A stretch of 7,066 nucleotides of DNA from an uncultured Corynebacterium sp. (GTDB lineage: Bacteria > Actinomycetota > Actinomycetes > Mycobacteriales > Mycobacteriaceae). Shown piece by piece: positions 1 to 4,947 of this stretch. The translations under genes and the position numbers were made by a program. The notes beneath the pieces are model-generated. The model did not search any database and was not told where the DNA came from. It saw nothing but the letters and a program-made list of their open reading frames with translations. Numbering within the stretch: position 1 is the first letter of the stretch; each line of letters begins with the position of its first letter. Location: the NCBI RefSeq assembly GCF_943912665.1, contig NZ_CALTVG010000088.1, forward strand, positions 1 to 7,066, written 5' to 3'.

Positions 1-4
1 GATT

Positions 5-871
5 CTAGACCGCGCGCAGGCGGTCCAGGCGGGCGCGGGCCGTGACGGTCAGCGTCTGCGGCAGGGCCGCCATGCGCTCCTCCAGTTCCGCGGCGCTGAT
101 GTGGCGCGCGGACGGGCTCATCCCCACCTGGGCGGCGATAGACTGCTTGTCCAGCTCGATGGGGAAGGAAATATCCACCGGGTCGGCCGCCTGCTCCAGG
201 TACCCCTCCGCCTGGGCATACATGCGGTCAACCTTGCCGGCCTCGACGCCCAAGATTCCCAGCGGCTCGCGCAGCTCATCCAGGTGGCCTGCCTGTGGCG
301 TTAGCACAATCACTTCCCCACCGGGGGCGAGGATGCGCTGGAATTCCGCCGGGTTGCGCGGCGCGAACACCACGGAAATCGCGTGCACCGATGTATCCCG
401 GATGGGCAGACGTTCCCACACGTCCGCCACCACTGCGCCCACGCGCGAGTGGCACTTAGCCAGGTGCTTGGCCGCGTGGGTGGAAATATCGAGGCCCACG
501 CCGCGCGCGCCCGCAATCGAATCGAGTGTGTGGGCCAGGTAGTAGCCCGTGCCCGCGCCGACCTCGAGGAGGGCGGGGGCCACGGAATCGTCGAGATGCG
601 CTGCGTCGAGTGAATCCTGCACCGCCCCAGTCACCGCCTCCACGAAGGGCGCAAAATGCCCCATGGACAGGTAGGTCTCGCGCGCGGTCACCATGGCGGC
701 GTCATCGCCCTGGTGCTTGAGGCCGGCGCCAGCGGCAAGGGTGACGTAGCCCTGCTTGGCCACGTCATAAGAGTGGCCGGTCTCCGACACGAGGCGAGCA
801 AAGTCATCGGCGCCTGTCAGCGCGCTGCCATCGGCGGGATCGGCCAGAATGTCGACGATATGAGAAAGCAT
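5..871 (-). CDS. RlmA/TlrB-type 23S rRNA (guanine-N1) methyltransferase
   Basis: A 288-residue SAM-dependent methyltransferase of the RlmA(I)/RlmA(II, TlrB) family, which methylates N1 of G745 or G748 in 23S rRNA hairpin 35 near the peptide exit tunnel. What I see: the family signature SYDVAKQGYV (34-43), the DxxxMVxAR block (56-64), SAM motif I EVGAGTG (103-109), an acidic motif-II end GLDIS (126-130), FAPRNP (169-174) and LAPGGEV (181-187), as in Streptomyces TlrB. Which guanine is the target cannot be told. Oddity: RlmA and TlrB start with a four-ligand zinc ribbon (CPxC...C..H), but here that segment reads LADPADGSALT...SETGH and the only cysteine in the whole protein is C140. The ATG at 871 lies 9 bp after the DUF3117 stop and has no Shine-Dalgarno at normal spacing; TAGTCT six bases upstream suggests a leaderless start. 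Length is normal for the family. The family is secure; activity is inferred. Confidence 0.87.
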   Translation of the reverse strand: MLSHIVDILADPADGSALTGADDFARLVSETGHSYDVAKQGYVTLAAGAGLKHQGDDAAMVTARETYLSMGHFAPFVEAVTGAVQDSLDAAHLDDSVAPALLEVGAGTGYYLAHTLDSIAGARGVGLDISTHAAKHLAKCHSRVGAVVADVWERLPIRDTSVHAISVVFAPRNPAEFQRILAPGGEVIVLTPQAGHLDELREPLGILGVEAGKVDRMYAQAEGYLEQAADPVDISFPIELDKQSIAAQVGMSPSARHISAAELEERMAALPQTLTVTARARLDRLRAV

Positions 872-877
872 GTACCT

Positions 878-883
878 AGACTA
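878..883 (-). promoter_or_regulatory. Candidate -10 element for a leaderless methyltransferase mRNA
   Basis: On the minus strand TAGTCT (TANNNT consensus) is followed by six bases and then the ATG at 871, so the A of the start codon would be +1. It overlaps the TAG stop of the DUF3117 gene. The only Shine-Dalgarno-like GGAGG upstream lies 20 nt away, too far to serve this start. No clear -35 is visible. Inferred from spacing only. Confidence 0.4.
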
Positions 884-1048
884 GCTAGAAACCTCCACGA
901 GGAGGGAACCGAGCTGCGCTGCTTCCTCTTTGCTCAGCTCGATGACGATGCGCCCACCCCCGTCGGAAGGGATGCGCATCACAATTTTGCGGGACTCCTC
1001 AACTGCTTCCATCTCTCCACCGGTAGTACGGGGCTTCATCGCTGCCAT
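881..1048 (-). CDS. DUF3117 family small protein (55 aa)
   Basis: A 55-residue protein starting MAAMKPRTTGGEMEAVEESR and ending EEAAQLGSLLVEVSS. The start MAAMKPRT, the central RIPSDGGGRIVIEL stretch and the helix EEAAQLG match the actinobacterial DUF3117 family (M. tuberculosis Rv1211 and Streptomyces homologues, which run about 55 residues with a GGGRLVVEL core). The likely fold is a short beta-hairpin followed by a helix; it is soluble, with no signal peptide. No function is established for the family. The start is well supported: ATG at 1048 is preceded by GAAGGAG (1056-1062) at a 7-nt gap. It lies 16 bp after the DivIVA-like gene and 9 bp before the methyltransferase, so it is probably co-transcribed with the upstream genes. 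The very strong ribosome binding site, better than its neighbours', suggests high expression. Alternative start at M4 is less likely. Confidence 0.9.
   Translation of the reverse strand: MAAMKPRTTGGEMEAVEESRKIVMRIPSDGGGRIVIELSKEEAAQLGSLLVEVSS
892..905 (-). other. Small hairpin at the DUF3117/methyltransferase junction
   Basis: Minus-strand CCTCC-TCGT-GGAGG forms a perfect 5-bp stem with a 4-nt loop at the 3' end of the DUF3117 gene. No T-run follows, so it is not an intrinsic terminator. Its GGAGG arm is the nearest Shine-Dalgarno-like sequence to the methyltransferase ATG but lies 20 nt upstream. It may be incidental, since it encodes conserved-region codons. Confidence 0.3.
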
Positions 1049-1055
1049 AGTGAGT

Positions 1056-1062
1056 CTCCTTC
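1056..1062 (-). promoter_or_regulatory. Strong ribosome binding site of the DUF3117 gene
   Basis: GAAGGAG on the minus strand, 7 nt before the ATG at 1048, is the best Shine-Dalgarno match in the window. It sits wholly in the 16-bp gap after the preceding stop and fixes the start of this very short gene. Confidence 0.8.
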
Positions 1063-1064
1063 GA

Positions 1065-1406
1065 CTATTTTTGTTCTTCCGCCCAGTCTACCGTCTTTTC
1101 GCCGCCAACCGGCACGCTTCGCTGCGGCGTCTGCTCCGTGAGCAACTCCGGGTGCGACTTGAGGAGGGTCTCCACCGCTGCGAGCAGCTCGTCTACCTGA
1201 TCCTGGCGGTATCCGCGCGGGGCGACGTCAAAACGCAGATCGTCGAAGGAACCAGAATAGAGCGCGCGGAGGTTGCCTTCCGTAACGTCGGTGGCCGCGT
1301 CCGGCGTCTCCATCACGGTGCCACGGCCAAAGATCACCGCAGAGACCCACGTGCCGATGACAATGAGGGCGAGCAGGACCACGATGAGCAAAATCCAGGA
1401 CATCAT
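1065..1406 (-). CDS. Membrane-anchored DivIVA-domain protein (113 aa)
   Basis: A small protein with one N-terminal membrane helix (about residues 4-26, MSWILLIVVLLALIVIGTW and onward) followed by a cytoplasmic part. Residues 57-82 (LRFDVAPRGYRQDQVDELLAAVETLL) match the N-terminal DivIVA motif, in which an RGY-x3-QVDxLL segment precedes a coiled coil, as in Wag31/DivIVA and SepIVA. No long coiled coil follows; the tail (83-113) is short, polar and acidic. M. tuberculosis Rv1209 has the same architecture and position after gpgS. The role is unknown; a docking or scaffold function at the membrane, perhaps related to polar growth, is inference. The start is ATG 1406 or the adjacent ATG 1403; AGGA (1415-1418) lies 8 nt upstream of 1406, inside the end of gpgS, so translation is probably coupled. 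The gap to gpgS is 3 bp. Confidence 0.88.
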   Translation of the reverse strand: MMSWILLIVVLLALIVIGTWVSAVIFGRGTVMETPDAATDVTEGNLRALYSGSFDDLRFDVAPRGYRQDQVDELLAAVETLLKSHPELLTEQTPQRSVPVGGEKTVDWAEEQK

Positions 1407-1409
1407 GCG

Positions 1410-2141
1410 CTAAATCCTACCCATCAGCGGCGGGCGCTGCGCCACCGGTCCAATCACCCCGGCGCGCGACAGGATGGTGCCGGCCACTACCTCCGCCATC
1501 GGCGCAAGTTCGACCAGCGGGCGGTTGCGGTGGGTACGCGTGCCCAGGTCCACCTCGGCGATGGCGTGTGCGCCGTGGCGCTGGGCGACGTCTATGAGCA
1601 GCCCCGCCTCCACCCCGTAACCGTCGACGAAGGGCAGCTGCCGCGCGGTGTCGCGCCGCAGCGCGTACTCCCCGCCCAGCGGCTGGTCAATGTGGCCGAG
1701 CTCCGGGTAGAACTGCCGCAGCAGCGGCTTGGCCGTGAGCTCCGTGACGCGCCCGCCGCCGGTGGGCCGACCCTGGAAGCTGCGCCGGTAGCGCGCCTTG
1801 ACCAGCTGCACGTGCGGATCCACGAAGGGCTCCGTAAGCGCGGTAACCATCCCCGGGGCGGCGGATTCGAGGTCGGCGTCCACGAAGACCACGATGTCGC
1901 TCGTGGCGGCGGCGACCCCACGCCAGAGTGACTCGCCCTTGCCCGGGCGCGGAGTCTCTTCCAGGATGTCGCGCCAGTTGCGCACGGTGGCGCCGGCGGC
2001 AGCGGCCTCGGCGGCGGTAGCATCCTCCGAGTCGGCATCGATCACCAACACCTCATCGGGCCCGTCCGCCAGGCAAGCGCGCACCACGTGCGCGACGGTG
2101 GCTTCCTCATTCAGTGCCGGGATAATGACGGAAACGCTCAT
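1410..2141 (-). CDS. gpgS: Glucosyl-3-phosphoglycerate synthase (GT81)
   Basis: A GT-A fold glycosyltransferase of family GT81, which transfers glucose from a nucleotide sugar (UDP-glucose in mycobacteria) to 3-phosphoglycerate, giving glucosyl-3-phosphoglycerate. This is the entry to glucosylglycerate and, in mycobacteria, to methylglucose lipopolysaccharides. Visible features: VIIPALNEEATV (5-16), the nucleotide-binding VIDADSEDAT (33-42), PGKGESLWRG (66-75), the metal-binding DxD at D88-A89-D90, TGGGRVTEL (127-135), QPLGGEYALRR (153-163), GYGVEAGLLID (174-184) and THRNRPL (203-209), all close to M. tuberculosis Rv1208. At 243 residues it lacks the N-terminal extension of the roughly 324-residue mycobacterial enzyme but keeps the whole catalytic core. 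Its ATG overlaps the folP2 stop (ATGA, 2138-2141); no convincing Shine-Dalgarno is present, so it relies on coupling. Whether this organism makes methylglucose lipopolysaccharide cannot be judged here. Confidence 0.93.
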   Translation of the reverse strand: MSVSVIIPALNEEATVAHVVRACLADGPDEVLVIDADSEDATAAEAAAAGATVRNWRDILEETPRPGKGESLWRGVAAATSDIVVFVDADLESAAPGMVTALTEPFVDPHVQLVKARYRRSFQGRPTGGGRVTELTAKPLLRQFYPELGHIDQPLGGEYALRRDTARQLPFVDGYGVEAGLLIDVAQRHGAHAIAEVDLGTRTHRNRPLVELAPMAEVVAGTILSRAGVIGPVAQRPPLMGRI

Positions 2142-2980
2142 GCCAGCCCGCGGGTGGTCGCCAGCGGAACCATCTCGCCCTGGATGGCGGCGGTCATGCG
2201 GATGACGTCGAGGGTCGGCCCCACCTCGTGCACGCGGAAGGCGGCCACGCCGCGCGCGGCCGACCAGGCAGTGGCGGCCAGGGTGCCGGGCACGCGCTGG
2301 GCGACGTCCCTATCTACCGTCTCACCCACGAAGTCCTTGTTCGATAGCGCCATGAGCACCGGCCAACCGGTGGCTACGAGCTCGTCGACGCGCCGCAGCA
2401 GCTCCAGGCCGTGGAAGGTGTTCTTGCCAAAGTCGTGGGTGGGGTCGATGAAGGTCAGCTCTTCCGGGCACCCGAGCCCGGCCGCGCGCTCCGCTAGCCG
2501 CGTGGTCTCCGCGATGACGTCCGCCACCACGTCGTCGAAGTGCACGCGGTGCGGGCGGGTGCGCGGGACTACCCCGCCGGTATGCGAGCACACGTAGCCC
2601 ACCTGTTTGTCGCCGGCGACCTCGATGAGCTCCGGGTCCCAGCCGGCCCACGTGTCGTTGACCAGGCCGGCGCCGGCAGCAATGGCCGCCTCCGCCACCG
2701 GTGCGCGCCACGTGTCCACGGAAATCAGCGCCTCCGGGTGGCGGCGGTGCAGCTCCGCGATGGTCGGGACGACGCGATCGATTTCCTCTGCTGCGTCCAC
2801 GTGTTCGCCTGGACCGGCCTTGACACCGCCGATGTCGATGATCGAGGCGCCGTCGGCAAGCGCCTGCTCCCCTCGCTGGACTGCGGGGTCCAGCTCGAAG
2901 GTTGCCCCCTTGTCGTAGAAGGAGTCCGGCGTGCGGTTGACAATCGCCATGACCTGGGCAAGGCCGCGGTCAGTGCTCAC
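2138..2980 (-). CDS. folP2: FolP2, divergent dihydropteroate synthase paralogue
   Basis: A 280-residue TIM-barrel protein of the pterin-binding family. DHPS itself joins 7,8-dihydropterin pyrophosphate to p-aminobenzoate in folate synthesis. Seen: MAIVNRTPDSFYDKGATF (11-28), IIDIGGVKAGPGE (47-59), ISVDTWR (86-92), LVNDTW (106-111), IDPTHDFGKN (178-187), LMALSNKDFVGET (209-221) and FRVHEV (248-253). All are nearly identical to M. tuberculosis FolP2 (Rv1207). The canonical DHPS STRPG loop is replaced by VKAGPG, and the SRK pterin-site motif by SNK, so true DHPS activity is doubtful; the mycobacterial FolP2 has been reported not to act as DHPS. The GTG at 2980 is chosen because it overlaps the preceding stop (GTGA, 2977-2980), has GAGGAAG (2988-2994) 7 nt upstream, and begins shortly before the first conserved strand. 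The frame stays open farther upstream but that part overlaps the LOG gene. No second folP is in view. Confidence 0.92.
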   Translation of the reverse strand: MSTDRGLAQVMAIVNRTPDSFYDKGATFELDPAVQRGEQALADGASIIDIGGVKAGPGEHVDAAEEIDRVVPTIAELHRRHPEALISVDTWRAPVAEAAIAAGAGLVNDTWAGWDPELIEVAGDKQVGYVCSHTGGVVPRTRPHRVHFDDVVADVIAETTRLAERAAGLGCPEELTFIDPTHDFGKNTFHGLELLRRVDELVATGWPVLMALSNKDFVGETVDRDVAQRVPGTLAATAWSAARGVAAFRVHEVGPTLDVIRMTAAIQGEMVPLATTRGLA

Positions 2981-3747
2981 TTGGCCGCTTCCTCGCGCAG
3001 GCGCTTGTCCGACATGACCTTGTGGGAGGCCAGGATGTGGGCCAGTGCCTCGTCCGGATCGTCGGTGATGAGGAAGAGATCGAGGTCGTCTTCGCTGATG
3101 AAGCCGCCTTCCGCCAGGGTGCTCTTCATCCACTCCACCAGGCCGGACCAGTAGTCGCGCCCCATGAGCACGATGGGATAGTTGGTCACCTTGCCGGTCT
3201 GGACCATGCACATGACCTCGAAGAACTCATCCATGGTGCCCATGCCGCCCGGAAGGCAGATGAAGGCCTGGGAGTACTTGAGGAACATGGTCTTGCGCGC
3301 AAAGAAGTAGCGGAAGTTCAGGCCCAAGTCCACGTAGGGGTTGAGCCCCTGCTCGTGCGGCAGCTCGATGCCCAGGCCCACGGAGAGCCCGCCGGCCTCG
3401 TGCGCGCCGCGGTTGGCGGCCTCCATGATTCCGGGGCCGCCGCCGGTGATGACGGCGTACTGGGCCTCCGCTAGGCGACGCCCCATGGCCACGCCCAGCT
3501 CGTAGTTCGGGTCACCCTCCTTCGAGCGCGCGGAGCCAAAGACGGTGACGGCCTTCGGCAGCTTAGCCAAGGCATCAAAACCGTCGACGAACTCGCCCTG
3601 GATGCGCAGGACGCGCCACGGATCGGCGTGCTGCCACTCGTGGTCCGCGCCGGACTGCAGGAGGCGCTGGTCAAAGGTGGAGGACTGCTCGCCGGCGGTG
3701 CGAACCAGGAGGGGGCCGCGCAGGGTGCGGATTTGCTCAGGCGTCAT
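2977..3747 (-). CDS. LOG-family (TIGR00730) nucleotide 5'-monophosphate phosphoribohydrolase
   Basis: A 256-residue Rossmann-fold protein of the LOG (lysine decarboxylase-like) family, formerly misannotated as lysine decarboxylase. Characterised members cleave the N-glycosidic bond of cytokinin riboside 5'-monophosphate or AMP, releasing free base and ribose 5-phosphate. Visible: VTVFGSARS (67-75), ITGGGPGIMEAANRGA (99-114), the catalytic and phosphate-binding PGGMGTMDEFFEVM (166-179), FFARKTMF (148-155) and a C-terminal helical part. The extra N-terminal 65 residues, including RIQGEFVDGFDAL, mark it as the longer type-II LOG group. The start at 3747 is supported by GAAGGGA (3756-3762) 8 nt upstream, just at the end of dapE; the gap to dapE is 5 bp. 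It overlaps folP2 by 4 bp. M. tuberculosis Rv1205 is the syntenic homologue. The physiological substrate here is unknown. No lysine decarboxylase function should be read into it despite the dap neighbours. Confidence 0.92.
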   Translation of the reverse strand: MTPEQIRTLRGPLLVRTAGEQSSTFDQRLLQSGADHEWQHADPWRVLRIQGEFVDGFDALAKLPKAVTVFGSARSKEGDPNYELGVAMGRRLAEAQYAVITGGGPGIMEAANRGAHEAGGLSVGLGIELPHEQGLNPYVDLGLNFRYFFARKTMFLKYSQAFICLPGGMGTMDEFFEVMCMVQTGKVTNYPIVLMGRDYWSGLVEWMKSTLAEGGFISEDDLDLFLITDDPDEALAHILASHKVMSDKRLREEAAK

Positions 3748-3752
3748 GGTGT

Positions 3753-4841
3753 TTATCCCTTCAGGTAGGTCAAGAGAGCGTGCGAAACTTCGGTGATCTG
3801 GGAGACGGGGACCTGCTCGTCCTTCTTGTGGGCAAAGCCCGGGTCGCCGGCGCCGAAGTTGACGGCCGGGGTTCCCATCTCAGAGAAGCGGGCGACGTCG
3901 GTCCAGCCGTACTTGGCGCGGACGTTGCCCCCGACGGCGTCGACAAGCGCCTGCGCCGCCGGCTGCCCCAGGCCGGGCTTGGCGGCGCTGGCAATGTCAT
4001 CGATCTCGATGCTGACGTTCTCGTGCTCGCCGATGACCTCCTTCATGTGCGCCAGGGCCTCCTCCGCCGTGCGATCCGGGGCGAAGCGGAAGTTGACGAA
4101 CATCCAGGCCTCGTCCGGGAGGGTGTTGGTGGCCACGCCGGCTTCGAGGTGGACGATGTTCATCCCCTCCTTGTACGTACAGCCGTCAATCTCCACGTCA
4201 CGCGGCTGGTAGTTCGCCACGTTCAGCATCACCGGCGCCAAGGTGTGGGCGGCGTTGGAGCCCAGCCAGGCGCGGGCCGAATGCGCGCGGGTGCCGTGTG
4301 CGGTCACCCGCAGGCGAATCGTGCCCTGGCAGCCGGCCTCAATCATTCCGCCGGAGGGCTCCCCCAGCAGGGCGAGATCTCCCTCCAGCCACTCCGGGTG
4401 CTGCTCCTGCAGATGACCCAGGCCGTTGAACTCGGTGGCGACCTCCTCGCCCTCATAGGCAATCACCGTGAGATCGTGCTTGAGCTCCGCGGAGTCATAG
4501 AGCTGCGCGAAGGCGTTGAGGTAGACGGCCATGCCGGACTTCATGTCCACGGTGCCGCAGCCGTACATGGTCTCCCCATCCTGAGACATGGAGTGCGGCA
4601 CGTTATCTGCCAGCGGCACGGTGTCGATGTGGCCGGCGAGCACCACGCGGGACCCCAGCCCCCTGTTGGTGCGGGCGCACACGGTGTTGCCGAAGCGCTC
4701 CACCTCCACCTTGTCCTGGTCCAGGCTACGCAGGGCCTTGTCGACGGCGTCCGCAATCGCCTCCTCCTCGTGCGAGGGGCTGGGAATATCCACGAGCGCC
4801 TTGGTGAGCTCAATAGGGTCGGCAAAAAGATCTAAAGTCAC
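3753..4841 (-). CDS. dapE: Succinyl-diaminopimelate desuccinylase
   Basis: Hydrolyses N-succinyl-L,L-2,6-diaminopimelate to succinate and L,L-diaminopimelate, in the succinylase branch feeding lysine and peptidoglycan; cytosolic di-zinc M20 metallopeptidase-family enzyme. With GTG 4841 as residue 1 (362 aa; about 369 in C. glutamicum), the metal site is complete: H71 and D73 in GHIDTVP, D99 in GTVDMKSG, the catalytic/ligand pair E132-E133, E161 in LGEPSG and H338 in FAHKKDE. The dimerisation domain spans about 172-290. The GTG start gives VTLDLFADPIELTKALVDIPSPS, aligning with the family N-terminus; a GTG at 4892 is in frame but adds a 17-residue, unconserved extension. No Shine-Dalgarno precedes 4841; TAGCAT lies 8 nt upstream, suggesting a near-leaderless mRNA. 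It is first in the minus-strand operon and divergent from aroP. Confidence 0.95.
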   Translation of the reverse strand: MTLDLFADPIELTKALVDIPSPSHEEEAIADAVDKALRSLDQDKVEVERFGNTVCARTNRGLGSRVVLAGHIDTVPLADNVPHSMSQDGETMYGCGTVDMKSGMAVYLNAFAQLYDSAELKHDLTVIAYEGEEVATEFNGLGHLQEQHPEWLEGDLALLGEPSGGMIEAGCQGTIRLRVTAHGTRAHSARAWLGSNAAHTLAPVMLNVANYQPRDVEIDGCTYKEGMNIVHLEAGVATNTLPDEAWMFVNFRFAPDRTAEEALAHMKEVIGEHENVSIEIDDIASAAKPGLGQPAAQALVDAVGGNVRAKYGWTDVARFSEMGTPAVNFGAGDPGFAHKKDEQVPVSQITEVSHALLTYLKG

Positions 4842-4849
4842 AACCCGCC

Positions 4850-4855
4850 ATGCTA
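4850..4855 (-). promoter_or_regulatory. Candidate -10 element of dapE (near-leaderless)
   Basis: TAGCAT on the minus strand (TANNNT), followed by 8 bases and the GTG at 4841. No Shine-Dalgarno is available for this start, which fits transcription beginning at or within two bases of GTG. No recognisable -35 is seen at 17-19 bp. Inferred from position only. Confidence 0.4.
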
Positions 4856-4932
4856 GCGCCCCCGGTGCGAGGCCGCATTGCGTAAAGTACACCTATCTAC
4901 TTAAAACCACTGTTAAATACTTATTTGTTACC

Positions 4933-4940
4933 GAAGGTGA
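4933..4940 (+). promoter_or_regulatory. Ribosome binding site of aroP
   Basis: GAAGGTGA ends 7 nt before the ATG at 4948. It decides the start: the reading frame stays open for 120 codons upstream, but those run antisense across dapE and the promoter region, and only the residues from 4948 belong to the permease family. Confidence 0.75.
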
Positions 4941-4947
4941 TCTCCCC

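Larger units (their letters stand above)
4842..4947. promoter_or_regulatory. Divergent dapE-aroP promoter/operator region
   Basis: 106 bp between the dapE and aroP starts; the aroP side (about 4880-4930) is strikingly AT-rich against the GC-rich surroundings. It must hold promoters for both directions. Two short perfect inverted repeats are visible: AAGTA-N8-TACTT (4885-4902) and AAATA-CT-TATTT (4915-4926). Either could bind a dimeric regulator or could be chance in AT-rich DNA. The plus-strand -10 is uncertain; TAAATA (4914-4919) is one candidate, without a clear -35. Confidence 0.65.

Noticed and set aside
930..1931. Long plus-strand open frame (333 codons) antisense to the DUF3117, DivIVA-like and gpgS genes
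   Set aside because: Its product is Arg/His/Gly-rich with no recognisable family, and the minus strand carries three conserved proteins with proper starts. It is a high-GC shadow frame.
2981..3211. Upstream extension of folP2 within the LOG gene
   Set aside because: Residues there are the LOG gene read in another frame; GTG 2980 has a ribosome binding site and a 4-bp stop/start overlap.
3780..4835. Plus-strand open frame of 351 codons antisense to dapE
   Set aside because: The translation is compositionally odd and unlike any family I know, while the minus strand encodes DapE with every metal ligand.
4810..4851. 13-codon minus-strand open frame starting ATG at 4851 and overlapping the dapE start out of frame
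   Set aside because: It could be read as a leader peptide, but it has no ribosome binding site, no run of regulatory codons and no attenuator, and would lie upstream of the proposed transcript start.
4842..4892. Upstream GTG start for dapE at 4892, adding 17 residues
   Set aside because: The added residues are not family-like and lack a ribosome binding site; the GTG at 4841 lines up with the normal DapE N-terminus. Not excluded without transcript data.
4588..4947. Possible 120-codon N-terminal extension of aroP
   Set aside because: It runs antisense through dapE and the divergent promoter region, is Ser/Arg-rich, and the ATG at 4948 has a good ribosome binding site and matches the family N-terminus.
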